64,000 bases of DNA from Paraburkholderia diazotrophica (GTDB taxonomy: Bacteria > Pseudomonadota > Gammaproteobacteria > Burkholderiales > Burkholderiaceae): the NCBI RefSeq assembly GCF_900108945.1, contig NZ_FNYE01000036.1:1-64000 (forward strand), written 5' to 3'. This document shows, piece by piece, positions 15,241 to 24,309 of the stretch. The notes under the pieces were generated by a model. The model ran no database searches, was not told where the DNA came from, and was given only the letters and a program-made list of their open reading frames with translations. Position numbers and translations under genes: made by a program. The stretch's first letter is position 1; each line of letters opens with the position of its first letter.

Positions 15241-16721
15241 CGGATACACGATGCGATCTGCTGATCGTCGGCGCCGGGCCGGCAGGGATGGCGGCGGCTT
15301 GTGAGGCGCGCGAGCGCGGTCTCTCGGTAATCGTCGCCGATGAGGGTCACGCACCCGGTGGCCAGATCTACCGCGATGTGAGCACATCGCCGCTGCGCAG
15401 CATCGCGGCGCTCGGCAAGGACTACGCGGCGGGGCGTCCGCTGATCGAGCACTTCTTCGCGTGCGGCGCGCAGTATTTGCCGCACACGCTCGTCTGGCAG
15501 ATCGGCCGTGAGGAGCGCACGGGCGCGACGGAAGCCGTGGCGATGCTCACGCGCGGCAATGCGGCCGATGCCGGCAACGCGCACGGACTCGATCACGCGA
15601 GCGGCACGCTGGCCGTGCATGCGCGCGCCGTCCTGCTCGCGACGGGCGCGCAGGAACGTCCGTGGCCGATTCGCGGCTGGACGTTGCCGGGTGTGATGGG
15701 CGTCGGCGCGGCGCAGACCGCGCTCAAGTCGGCGGGACTCGTGCCGTGCGCGCAGACCGTGCTGGTCGGCAGCGGGCCCTTGCTGTGGCTGTTCGGTTCG
15801 CAGTTGCTCGAAGCCGGCCGCAGGATCGCGGCGATCGTCGATACGACGCCGCCGGATGCGCATACGAAAGCGCTGCGTCATCTGCCGCGCGCGCTCAGGG
15901 CCGCCGACTATCTGCTCAAGGGCTGGCGCATGATGCGCGCCGTGCGCCGCGCGGGCATCGCGATTCACCATCATGCGCTCGACGTCGAAATCATCGGCGA
16001 CACGCGGGCGGGCGCCGTTCGCTTTGTCGACGGCGCTGGCAACGCGCGGCAGATCGAAGCATCGCTGATGCTGCTGCATCAGGGCGTGATCCCGTCGACG
16101 AATCTTGCGCGCGCAACGGGATGCGCGCACGAATGGGACGCGCGCACGGCCTGCTGGCATCCGCAAACGGATGCATGGGGGCGCAGCAGCGTCGCCGATG
16201 TGTGGATTGCCGGCGATGGCGCGGGCATCGGCGGCGCGCAGGCGGCGGCGTTTGCCGGCACACTCGCGGCGCTCGACGTCGCCGCGCAGCTCGGCGCACT
16301 CGACACGCTAACGCGTGACCGCGCGAGCCGCGCACCGCGTGCCGCACTGAACCATCATCTCGCCGTTCGGCCGTTGCTGGATGCGCTGTATACGCCGCCG
16401 CCCGCATCGCGCTTGCCCACCGACGAAGTCATCGTATGCCGTTGCGAAGAAGTGACGGCGGGCGAGATACGTCGCATTGCCGCGCGAGGCTGCACGGGAC
16501 CGAACCAGATGAAGGCATTCTCGCGTTGCGGGATGGGTCCGTGCCAGGGCCGCTTGTGCGGCACCACGGTCGGCGAACTGATCGCGCACGCGCAGGCGAG
16601 AGACCCCGCCGATGTCGGCTACTACCGGATTCGCGCGCCGGTCAAACCAGTCACGATTGCGCAACTCGCGCAGGCCATGCCCGTCGATACCGATGTCGCG
16701 CGCGGCGAGTTTCCCAGTTGA
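15237..16721 (+). CDS. NAD(P)/FAD-dependent oxidoreductase, alpha subunit (HcnB/OoxA-like) with C-terminal BFD-like domain
   Basis: A 494-residue protein. The first Rossmann motif LLIVGAGPAGMAAACEA lies at about residues 8-24, followed by a second nucleotide site in VLVGSGPLLWLFG. Near the C-terminus VIVCRCEEVTAGEI with CGMGPCQGRLC gives the four cysteines of a BFD-like [2Fe-2S] domain. This order is that of opine oxidase or HcnB alpha subunits, which move electrons from the flavin subunit. ATG 15237 overlaps the ferredoxin-like gene stop. A frame reading further upstream is an out-of-character extension. Confidence 0.9.
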   Translation: MTDTRCDLLIVGAGPAGMAAACEARERGLSVIVADEGHAPGGQIYRDVSTSPLRSIAALGKDYAAGRPLIEHFFACGAQYLPHTLVWQIGREERTGATEAVAMLTRGNAADAGNAHGLDHASGTLAVHARAVLLATGAQERPWPIRGWTLPGVMGVGAAQTALKSAGLVPCAQTVLVGSGPLLWLFGSQLLEAGRRIAAIVDTTPPDAHTKALRHLPRALRAADYLLKGWRMMRAVRRAGIAIHHHALDVEIIGDTRAGAVRFVDGAGNARQIEASLMLLHQGVIPSTNLARATGCAHEWDARTACWHPQTDAWGRSSVADVWIAGDGAGIGGAQAAAFAGTLAALDVAAQLGALDTLTRDRASRAPRAALNHHLAVRPLLDALYTPPPASRLPTDEVIVCRCEEVTAGEIRRIAARGCTGPNQMKAFSRCGMGPCQGRLCGTTVGELIAHAQARDPADVGYYRIRAPVKPVTIAQLAQAMPVDTDVARGEFPS

Positions 16722-16770
16722 AACGCTGCATGGCTCGCGCGCCCAAACGCTTCGCTTTTTCTTGACGTTG

Positions 16771-16795
16771 GACCCTTGACCCTTGACCCTTGACC
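16771..16795 (+). repeat. Short heptamer tandem repeat (GACCCTT x 3.6)
   Basis: A seven-base unit, GACCCTT, repeats three and a half times between the oxidoreductase and the binding-protein gene, 20 bases before the start codon. Copy number could vary by slippage and alter the spacing ahead of the binding-protein gene. Its function is unknown. Confidence 0.6.
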
Positions 16796-16814
16796 TTTAG
16801 CGAGGAGTGCTTTG

Positions 16815-17639
16815 ATGAAACGTAGCTTGAAAGTGATGGTGGCAGCGGTATCGATGGCGCTCGCGTGTGCGGCGTCGGCGAAAGAGTGGCAGACGATACG
16901 CGTGGGCATCGATCCGACCTATCCGCCGTTCGAATCGCTGTCGACGAGCGGGGCGGTGGTCGGCTTCGACGTCGATCTCGGCAACGCGCTGTGCGCGAAG
17001 CTGAAGGCGAAATGCGTGTGGGTGCAAAGCAGCTTCGATGGCCTGATTCCGGGCCTGCAGGCGCGCAAGTTCGATGTGATCCTGTCGTCGATGGCGGCGA
17101 CGGCGAAGCGCCGCGAGCAGATCGACTTCACCGATCGTCTCTATCGTAACCAGACGCGCCTGATCGCGCGCGAAGGCTCGGGTCTGCTGCCCGATGCCGC
17201 GAAGCTCGCGCACAGGCGTGTCGCCGTTCAGCAGGGCACGGTGCAGGAAACCTATGCGCGCGAGAAGTGGGCGGGCGCCGGTGTCGAGGTGGTGCCGTAT
17301 CAGAACTACGACCAGGCCTACGCAGACCTCGGCACGGGGCGCGTCGATGCCGTGCTGATGGACGCGGTGCAAGGCAAACTCGGTTTTCTCGATACGCCAG
17401 CCGGCAAACGCTTCGCGTTCGCGGGCAATGTTGTTTACGATCCGACGATCATGGGCGACGGTGATGCCGCCGGCGTGCGCAAGTCCGACAGCGATTTGCG
17501 CGATGCGTTGAACGTCGCGATTGCTGAAATGCTGCGCGATGGAACGTACAACAAGATCGAATCGAAGTACTTCCCGTTCGATATGTATGGCAAAAGCGCT
17601 CGAAACCGGGGTGCCGGGGGCCCGCGTGATTGGTCGTGA
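16815..17639 (+). CDS. Periplasmic amino-acid/opine-binding protein of an ABC transporter
   Basis: A 274-residue protein with a cleavable signal peptide (MKRSLKVMVAAVSMALACAASA) and a type-2 periplasmic binding fold: IRVGIDPTYPPFESL, then FDGLIPGLQARKFD, like lysine-arginine-ornithine, octopine and nopaline binding proteins. ATG 16815 follows GAGGAG. The usual end of the family (FPFD.YG) is reached, but the frame continues 14 residues (KSARNRG...), so the original stop may have been lost. No permease or ATPase genes follow, so any transporter partners must be elsewhere. Confidence 0.88.
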   Translation: MKRSLKVMVAAVSMALACAASAKEWQTIRVGIDPTYPPFESLSTSGAVVGFDVDLGNALCAKLKAKCVWVQSSFDGLIPGLQARKFDVILSSMAATAKRREQIDFTDRLYRNQTRLIAREGSGLLPDAAKLAHRRVAVQQGTVQETYAREKWAGAGVEVVPYQNYDQAYADLGTGRVDAVLMDAVQGKLGFLDTPAGKRFAFAGNVVYDPTIMGDGDAAGVRKSDSDLRDALNVAIAEMLRDGTYNKIESKYFPFDMYGKSARNRGAGGPRDWS

Positions 17640-18006
17640 TGCGACATGGGCACATGCGTTATGGGCGAACGGCCTTTCACGCGGCTACGTGTGCGGAGGC
17701 TCGCGGATAGGCCGAATCAGGTTGCATCTGCCAGGCGCGAGACGGACCTTGTTTCTCATGCCGCCGCTATGCGCCTTATGAAGTGCAGAGACCGGCTAGC
17801 CGCTGCAGTTCGGTCTTTCAGGAAAAGCCGCCGTGCAAATGATTGCTTCACCTTGGAACCTGCCAGAAAACCAATTCACACAAGTCGGCCTTAGCGGTCG
17901 CTAGCATGACCATCTGCCAACGGCAGCTATAGTCAGCATTGCCGACGTCGGAGCCGGCGACTAGCTCGAACGTGGGAGCCGCATCTTCACGACACACAAA
18001 TTTTAG
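17640..18006. other. Gap without a supportable gene
   Basis: The ABC permease genes expected here are absent. The sequence shows only short frames with no match that I recognise. It looks like a junction where the catabolic locus was cut. Confidence 0.45.
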
Positions 18007-18288
18007 CTATTGCCCGTTTCGAGTTGCGCGGTCGCCTTCGACGTTAACATCGTTACGGCATTCATAAGCTCCTTCCTTGGTATTGCCATACCAACGCTGC
18101 CCTTTAAAGTGATACACGCCTGTTTTGGTATTGACCCATACGACAGTATCTTTCGGGCAATGCTGCCTGGCTTCCTGCTCGTTTTGGAAATGCGGGACGG
18201 ATTGTCCGTAGACCGCTTCCAGTGGCAGCAGAGATGACACCAATAGGAAAATGGCATAATAAGCAGATTTTGTTAGAATTCTCTTCAC
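18007..18288 (-). CDS. Small secreted protein with a VVWVNTKTGVYH-type domain
   Basis: A 93-residue protein that starts at GTG 18288, chosen because GAGGGG lies just upstream. It begins with a signal peptide (KRILTKSAYYAIFLLVSSLLP, cleaved near YGQS). The mature part has HCPKDTVVWVNTKTGVYHFKG followed by YGNTKEGAYEC, a small two-cysteine domain widespread in proteobacterial secreted proteins. The two cysteines may form a disulphide. The biochemical role is unknown. It stands alone at the left edge of the defence region. Confidence 0.72.
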   Translation of the reverse strand: MKRILTKSAYYAIFLLVSSLLPLEAVYGQSVPHFQNEQEARQHCPKDTVVWVNTKTGVYHFKGQRWYGNTKEGAYECRNDVNVEGDRATRNGQ

Positions 18289-18514
18289 ACGATCCCCTCT
18301 AATAATTTGCTTTGATGGAGGCATACGAACTCGCCCATCTGCCTACCGCGATCGTCATCGAGGACTTCTCGCCCTTTGCTGTAGCGGTGCTGCGCCATGA
18401 TACCGAAAGCTGTCATCGACCGACCCGATCTCGATAAGCCAGAAAAAATCCAAGCCCGCATGCGATGTCGCAGCGTTGCATGAATCCCGATCTACCGTCT
18501 TGATAGCGGCTGGC

Positions 18515-19081
18515 TTACTTCTCCCAAAACGGAATATGATAGCCGTTTCCGTACTCTTGATTTCCAACGCGAATGCACGTCACCGTCTGTCCGCTCGGAA
18601 GTTTGCAGTTACTAATGGAAAGACGGCCACCGTGACTGCTTAAAATATCGACTGTGCGTTGAAGGTCGGCTCTTTGGTTTTCGAGGCGACTTATCGAATG
18701 CGCAGTGAGTTCGTACCAAAGCGCCATAGTCATCGCGGTAACGACCAGCGCGGGAACGAAGATAAACAAGCCCGCCTGCCTCGCAGCACGCCGAAATGCC
18801 CGCGCTGCCTCGTCAGCCTGAACATTCGCGTCCATAATACGTTTCGTAAGGATCTCAGCCGCAACGTCCACTGCTTCTCTAAGGTCTTTATTCACTGCCG
18901 CAGAAACACTGGCAGGCAGTTGCCTCCCTTGCTCAGCGAGGCCATTCGACACGCGGTTCATCGTCTTAATCGCGTCTCGCGTCAGCTTTTGGTCACGAAG
19001 CGCGGCCTCCAGCAATGTCGAAAGTACGTCATGGGCATATGCGACATCGTCAGAGGCTGAGTGATGGTCCATCTCGTCCAA
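18515..19081 (-). CDS. Membrane-anchored coiled-coil hypothetical protein
   Basis: A 188-residue protein. The first 105 residues are helical and polar, rich in Ala/Asp/Arg, and probably coiled. One membrane segment follows (about residues 106-126, LFIFVPALVVTAMTMALWYEL), then a short coiled stretch and a small domain with two cysteines (ISNCKLPSGQTVTC). The layout resembles mobilisation-region membrane proteins, but I cannot assign a family. It overlaps the end of the upstream gene by 32 bases, so the two are likely cotranscribed and functionally linked. Confidence 0.65.
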   Translation of the reverse strand: MDEMDHHSASDDVAYAHDVLSTLLEAALRDQKLTRDAIKTMNRVSNGLAEQGRQLPASVSAAVNKDLREAVDVAAEILTKRIMDANVQADEAARAFRRAARQAGLFIFVPALVVTAMTMALWYELTAHSISRLENQRADLQRTVDILSSHGGRLSISNCKLPSGQTVTCIRVGNQEYGNGYHIPFWEK

Positions 19082-19778
19082 GTTCCAAAGTTTTCGACAA
19101 TCCTCTATGCTTCAATGCTCGGTTATGGTTTAGCTCCTTCGCATATCGCCTGACTCGTTCGAAGTATGCTTCTCGGACCAGCCGGTGGTCGAAAAGAAGG
19201 TCGCGTACATCTGACAACAAGACATAGCGAATTCCTTCGTCCTTGCTGTAGCTGACAACCAGCCCACCAGAGGCGCCCTGGAGTTCGCCATGCGAGTATG
19301 CAACCAGCTTCAGGTACTGCTTGTAGGCGGCATGCGTTTCGTCATCGATGGCCCTCATCACTGCGTCTCGACCGGACGATTCCGTGAACCGCTCCAACGT
19401 CGTAGTCGTCGCATCATCGTCGGCGAAGTCAAGATACGGAACCACCCGCGAGACCAGGTTTGCGACGCTCTCCGATGTCTCGATATACCAATGGATTTCG
19501 CGCGAAACTGATTGCATTCGGGAGTCGCCCTGCAGCGCGCGCGACAACTTCAATCGCTTCGTTTCTTCTTTTACTGACTCGTTTTGCTCACGTTTGAACT
19601 CAATCAAGCGAGTAATACCAGCGTTCTCAACCAGCACGTCACCCAGCGGGCGGTCCATCGGCGACTGTTGAAGCAAATTTATGCACATAGGTCGCACGTC
19701 TTTTCCGCTTAACTGTCCAACAGTCAAGCCCAAACTGTAAAGAAAATTGCCGATAACAATATTCTCGTATGGGTCCAT
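19050..19778 (-). CDS. Hypothetical protein with a possible PD-(D/E)xK nuclease motif
   Basis: A 242-residue protein from ATG 19778 (a TTG lies three bases earlier). After an N-terminal MDPYENIVIGNFLYSLG it has GDVLVENAGITRLIEFKREQ. The D...IEFKR arrangement is the usual D...ExK core of restriction-like nucleases. The rest is mixed helix and strand without recognised motifs. It is the first gene of a pair with the membrane protein at 18515-19081. Its place next to Qat and Thoeris genes suggests a defence role, but that is inference. Confidence 0.6.
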   Translation of the reverse strand: MDPYENIVIGNFLYSLGLTVGQLSGKDVRPMCINLLQQSPMDRPLGDVLVENAGITRLIEFKREQNESVKEETKRLKLSRALQGDSRMQSVSREIHWYIETSESVANLVSRVVPYLDFADDDATTTTLERFTESSGRDAVMRAIDDETHAAYKQYLKLVAYSHGELQGASGGLVVSYSKDEGIRYVLLSDVRDLLFDHRLVREAYFERVRRYAKELNHNRALKHRGLSKTLELGRDGPSLSL

Positions 19779-20163
19779 CAATATCCTATATCCGTGTGGT
19801 TGCCGGAAGAGTCCGAGGCGTATTCAATCCGTTAACGGCTGCGCTTCAGATTTCTTTAGTTGTTGCAGCGAAGGGCGAACTGTAAGTTCGCGGGTGCGGA
19901 AAGTGGCCGTCCCGTTGCTCGATTTCGTTGTGGATGGCAACCGGCGTATTAGTGACATAAAACGCAGCTACGCCCGCCGTCGGTTATGGCCGAACCATAC
20001 TCGACGGACGTCTGGGAATCCGATGCGCTCCAGTCATTCGCGTTGCGGCTTCGAAGGTCGGGCGATCGACAACAACCTGCCCGCTTCGCCCGAAATGAGT
20101 TGCGACAAAGGCGGTCGCACGAGCGCTTGCGCACATCCGATTGTGTGGCCAGCGTCGACCACA
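19779..20163. other. Gap between nuclease-like gene and integrase remnant
   Basis: 385 bases with no protein-like frame that I would defend. Promoter sequence for the minus-strand pair probably lies near 19780-19860. Confidence 0.4.
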
Positions 20164-20690
20164 CTAGAGTTCAGTCTGTTCTGAGATCTCCAGCGCGTCG
20201 TCGACTTCGATGCCAAGGTACCTGATCGTGCTTTCAAGTGTGCCGTAGACTGTCGGATCAAGTCCTGCTGCGCCCACCCATCGACCTATCATCCGGGCGT
20301 CCTGCAGGGTCGAAAGATGCGGGGAGGCCGACAGTCGACTCGGGCAGAGGTACTGCTCCGATCGTAGCGCGGCCTTGTCGAGCCACGCGCGGACTGCCGA
20401 CCGGGTCGGCTCAGTCAACACAAATTGCACTGGACGCAGGTTCTTTCGCTCAACGACTTGCGCCCGCGCTGCGACCTGATTGACGTGGGTGACATCGCGA
20501 ACTCGCAGCCTGACGCGGTCACAGCCACGTAGTTTGCGTTCGATTGCGAGGTTGAACAAGGCAAGGTCGCGGACAGCGAGAGCGTTCCGGAGGTGAATAC
20601 GGATGGCACAAACGTCTTTGGGTCTGAGCGGCGGCTTCTGGCCGACCGGCTTGCTTTTTTCCACACTTCGCGGGACTGTTCGGTCTTCAT
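20164..20690 (-). pseudogene. Tyrosine recombinase (phage integrase), frameshifted and internally deleted
   Basis: The N-terminus MKTEQSREVWKK starts at 20690. The rest continues in another frame from EKSKPVGQKPPLRPKDV, with the break in a run of six T (plus strand 20655-20660). The body has AIRIHLRNALAVRDLALFNLAIE and ends TIRYLGIEVDDALEISEQTEL, the usual end of this small integrase family. However, the sequence jumps from DPTVYGT to LESTIRYLG. The segment that should hold the HxxR and following histidine is gone, so catalysis is not possible even if the frameshift is ignored. Confidence 0.8.
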
Positions 20691-21130
20691 GGCACACTCC
20701 CGCAAGAGAGATGGGAGTTCTATTGTGAAACTGCGCCCGCACCATTACTGTTCGCAATCGCGCCGATCATTGCCCGCCACCTCAGCGCATTCCCCATCAT
20801 CCTCACTCAACGACTCATGCGCATCGAAACATGCCTAGATGAGTCGCAGAGGCACAGCCACCGCTTCGGAACAGCTATACGAGTCAGTTGGGTCGCCCAA
20901 TCCAATCAATACTATCAGCCCAGAACGAACAATCAAACGGCTGCAAGATAGTGCGGCGCCAACGCTGCGACGCCTAATCCAACACGAATGTAAGTCGGCG
21001 TAAATTCTGCTACAGTGGCGCGCGCAGGGTGCGCCCAAACCTACGCGCCGTTATCCGCTGTAGCTCATATGCCGACAAAAAATGAGGGTAGTCGTATCGA
21101 CTGCCAAGAGTACGAACAGGGGAAGAAAAG
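20691..21130. other. Gap containing the probable qat promoter
   Basis: 440 bases with no convincing gene. The qatA upstream region (about 21040-21130) is relatively AT-rich and ends with GGGGAAGAAAAG before ATG 21131, a usable ribosome binding site. Confidence 0.4.
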
Positions 21131-23017
21131 ATGTGGCACGACATCGAGGCAGAGGTTGACCTACTCAATTTTGGTTTGCTAGCAAATGCGGCTGCAAATT
21201 TGATCAAGGACGCTGGTGATACGCCGGTCACCATCGGTATCTCCGGCGGATGGGGCGCTGGGAAATCGACTCTCGTAAAGCTCGTTCAAGCGCAGTTGGA
21301 ACAAGGCGCAGGAAAAGACAATGAGAACTCTCCCTACATCCTCATGGAGTTCAACGCGTGGCTGTATCAAGGCTACGAAGACGCTCGTCAGGCGCTACTC
21401 CAAGCGGTCTCAGACCGCCTTGTCGAAGAGGCGACGAGGCGCAAAAAGTTCGTCGACAAAGCAATAGATTTCGCCAAGCGTGTCAAGCTGCTCAAGTTTG
21501 CACGAATCGTCGCGCCAGTAGTTGCACATGTTGCCGTCGGTACTGTCTCAGCGGGCCCTCTCGGAGCGTTGTTCGGAGCAGTGAGCGGCCTTGTGCAAGG
21601 GTTGTCCGATGAAGAAAAGCGCACGGAAAACCTAAAGGCAGTTCAAGAAGCGTATGCAGAGCTCTCACCGGGGCTCAAGGAAGTGATTGGGGAGAAAAAG
21701 GAAGCGTCCCTGCCCAAGGAAATTGAAGGGCTGCGTACGGCATTTGCCGCCCTCCTTAAAGAACTCGATGTCCGTCTGGTGGTCTTTGTAGACGATCTCG
21801 ATCGATGCCTCCCTACCACCGCCATCGGCACATTGGAAGCAATGCGCTTATTGCTGCATGTCCAACGGACCGCCTTTCTGATTGCCGCCGACGAAAGCAT
21901 GATTCGTGGCGCGGTCCGGGCGCATTTCAAGGGCGTAGAAATCGAAGAGGGTCTCGTCACCAGTTATTTCGACAAGCTCATCCAGATTCCGTTGCGCGTC
22001 CCGCGTCTTGGCATCAACGAGGTCAAGGCATATCTCGCGCTCCTGCTGACAGACCTCGCCGCGCGCAAAGGAAAGCTTCCAAGAGAGGTCCATTCGGCCG
22101 GGCACGCAGCGGTGCTCAAGCTGCTGAAGAAGTCGTGGTCAAAGGGTATAACGCGCGAGCTTCTTGATGATGCGTTCGCACCGCAAAAAGCGGCCGTAGC
22201 CAGAGAACTGGATATCGCCGACCAGCTAGCGCCGCTGCTGGTGACTTCAGCTGAGATTGCTGGCAATCCGCGTCTCATTAAGCGATTCCTGAACAACCTT
22301 ATGATTCGGCAGGCCATCGCCGAAGAGATGGAGATGCCGCTCGCTCTGGAAGAGTTGGTCAAGGTTCAGTTGTTCGAACGTTGCGCATCGACCGCCGCAT
22401 TCGAATTCCTCACCAAAGCGGTAGCCGCAAATCCAGAAGGCAATGCCGAATTTCTGACCGCGCTAGAGGACGCTGCACAAAAGGCCGAGAAGTACGAGCC
22501 ACCACACCCATCGTGGACCGGCCAATTCTACGAGCAGTGGCTCAAGCTCGCTCCGCGTTTGGCAGGCAGGAACTTACAGCCAATCTTGCATCTCAGCCGT
22601 GACCGCAGTTTGGGGTTGGCAGCCTACGACGAACTGTCTGCTGAAGCCAAGAAAGTCTTGGAAGCTGCCATGGAGGCGACTGAGCGGTCGGCAATGCTTG
22701 TCAAACAGCTCACGGCCCTCGGCGAAGGAGATGTTTCTCGAATACTCAACCGCGCGATCCGCAAAGGTCGCGAAAACCAGTGGGAGTTCGAAGACATCGT
22801 ACGGTGCCTTCATTGCACCGAGGCCCATCCGGCGATGGGGCTTCAACTCGCACCAGCGCTCTACGAGGTTCCGGGCAACAAGCGCAGTGTGGCGCTCATG
22901 CCTCTTCTCAAGTCGCTTCCTTGGGCAGCCGCTCTGTTGCAAGATTGGGAAGACGACCCAGAGACGGACGAGAGGACGCGCAAGTACCTGCAGAAGCAGA
23001 AGAAGGACGCAAAGTAA
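21131..23017 (+). CDS. qatA: QatA, KAP-family P-loop NTPase of the Qat antiphage system
   Basis: A 628-residue KAP NTPase. Walker A GGWGAGKST lies at residues 39-47 and the family Walker B/sensor VFVDDLDRC near residue 220. A hydrophobic helical insert (about residues 125-160, VAPVVAHVAVGTVSAGPLG...) may touch the membrane, as in other KAP ATPases. In the known QatABCD system this ATPase acts with QatB, the QueC-like QatC and the TatD-like QatD to stop phage. All four genes follow in that order here. Its stop overlaps the qatB start (TAATG). Confidence 0.92.
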   Translation: MWHDIEAEVDLLNFGLLANAAANLIKDAGDTPVTIGISGGWGAGKSTLVKLVQAQLEQGAGKDNENSPYILMEFNAWLYQGYEDARQALLQAVSDRLVEEATRRKKFVDKAIDFAKRVKLLKFARIVAPVVAHVAVGTVSAGPLGALFGAVSGLVQGLSDEEKRTENLKAVQEAYAELSPGLKEVIGEKKEASLPKEIEGLRTAFAALLKELDVRLVVFVDDLDRCLPTTAIGTLEAMRLLLHVQRTAFLIAADESMIRGAVRAHFKGVEIEEGLVTSYFDKLIQIPLRVPRLGINEVKAYLALLLTDLAARKGKLPREVHSAGHAAVLKLLKKSWSKGITRELLDDAFAPQKAAVARELDIADQLAPLLVTSAEIAGNPRLIKRFLNNLMIRQAIAEEMEMPLALEELVKVQLFERCASTAAFEFLTKAVAANPEGNAEFLTALEDAAQKAEKYEPPHPSWTGQFYEQWLKLAPRLAGRNLQPILHLSRDRSLGLAAYDELSAEAKKVLEAAMEATERSAMLVKQLTALGEGDVSRILNRAIRKGRENQWEFEDIVRCLHCTEAHPAMGLQLAPALYEVPGNKRSVALMPLLKSLPWAAALLQDWEDDPETDERTRKYLQKQKKDAK

Positions 23018-23844
23018 TGGGAACCTCTACATCCAGTACGGGACCGAGCAGTGGTGTTAGCTTGGACCCGCCTTGGCTAGACGACGTTGTTGGCGAGATT
23101 GGCAGCGGCAGCACGGTGGTGCCGAACGACGGAGACCCTCCTGCTCCTCCCTCAGCCCCCAACGGGGACGCTCCGCCAAATCGATACGGTGATGCGCGCC
23201 GCGAGTTCGGGAAGTTCGCCAGAACGGGCGATACGCGACATCTGCGAAATGCTGTAGCGCATTACTCGCGTCGAGGTAGCGGCGGTGCCAGCGCCACTGC
23301 CGGCCGCATGCGCGCTTCAACCAGCGCCGGTGCAGCGCTGTTCTCGTTCCTGAACGCTGTCAGCCAAGGCACGACTGGGGAGCTCCGCAAATGGGTCGAT
23401 GATCTACGAGCAAGCAACCCGTCGGCGGAGGACGTGGTGGACGCCATTGTTCGGGAACTGGCCCCTCCCGGCGGTAGCGCAGACGAAGAGTCATTCCGCG
23501 ACGCTATGGACTTAGCCGTGTCCGAGCTCATAAGAGACGACCCAACCATTGACCCTTTGAGTATGGGAGTCGACGACATTTGGGAACTGTTGAAGGGCTT
23601 CTTAGCCATCGAAACGGGCAATCGGCTCTGCTTTGACCTGGGTCCTGTCTTCGAAGGCTCCCAACTTGACCCGCGAACAGTCGTCTTGCGGGAAAAAGAG
23701 ATGCGCCGTTTCCTTAAAAACGAAATTGGAGCGCATGTCGACATGCTGCGAGGTAGCGTTGCCAATCCATCGCGCTCCCAACTCGACAGCATCCTGCAGG
23801 ATGCACTGAAGATGACCTTCGAACTGTTTGAGGCTGACCTATGA
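23017..23844 (+). CDS. qatB: QatB, Qat antiphage system component
   Basis: A 275-residue protein from ATG 23017. The first 55 residues are Pro/Gly/Ser-rich and disordered (DGDPPAPPSAPNGDAPP). A folded part follows that begins RYGDARREFGKFARTGD, with a Gly/Ala/Ser-rich loop GSGGASATAGRMRASTSAG and a helical C-terminus. The identity rests mainly on position between a KAP ATPase and a QueC-like protein, together with this N-terminal layout. Its function within Qat is not established by sequence. It overlaps both neighbours by one to four bases, so the operon is tightly coupled. Confidence 0.85.
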   Translation: MGTSTSSTGPSSGVSLDPPWLDDVVGEIGSGSTVVPNDGDPPAPPSAPNGDAPPNRYGDARREFGKFARTGDTRHLRNAVAHYSRRGSGGASATAGRMRASTSAGAALFSFLNAVSQGTTGELRKWVDDLRASNPSAEDVVDAIVRELAPPGGSADEESFRDAMDLAVSELIRDDPTIDPLSMGVDDIWELLKGFLAIETGNRLCFDLGPVFEGSQLDPRTVVLREKEMRRFLKNEIGAHVDMLRGSVANPSRSQLDSILQDALKMTFELFEADL

Positions 23845-24309
23845 CGAAGGTGTTCTGCGCACCCAAGGACACGATTCCTGAAGGCCGCCGCGCTGACACG
23901 ACATACTTCTCGATGTACGCACATGACGGGTTGCTTGATGTGAGCACCGTTGGAACATCGCTCATTGATGAGATCAAGAAAGCGGGCTTGGTGCCGGGTA
24001 CAGCAAGTTGGGACTTTTTGACTCTGGCCTTGGCGGTCAACGCTGCGGACCATGCGGTAGAGCGCAACCTATCGGCCGACGGCTGGACGAGGTCCATCGA
24101 GCTTGAAGTGGCACTCTATGAGCCTGCGCCCTTCGTGCATTTGACTGCTGCGATCGAGCAGGCGCTGCGTTTCTTGACGGGCGACTTCTGGCGGTTGAGC
24201 TTCGTCGACGGCGGATATCCGCCACCGATCACCAGACAAGCCGTGGTACATGACGCGGACTGCGTATCGCTCTTGTCGGGCGGGCTCGACAGCCTGATTG
24301 GGGCTCTAG

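Noticed and set aside
14217..16166. A 649-residue minus-strand frame through the flavoenzyme operon
   Set aside because: It is Arg/Ala/His-rich, as expected for an antisense frame in high-GC DNA, and it lies opposite three well-supported oxidoreductase genes.
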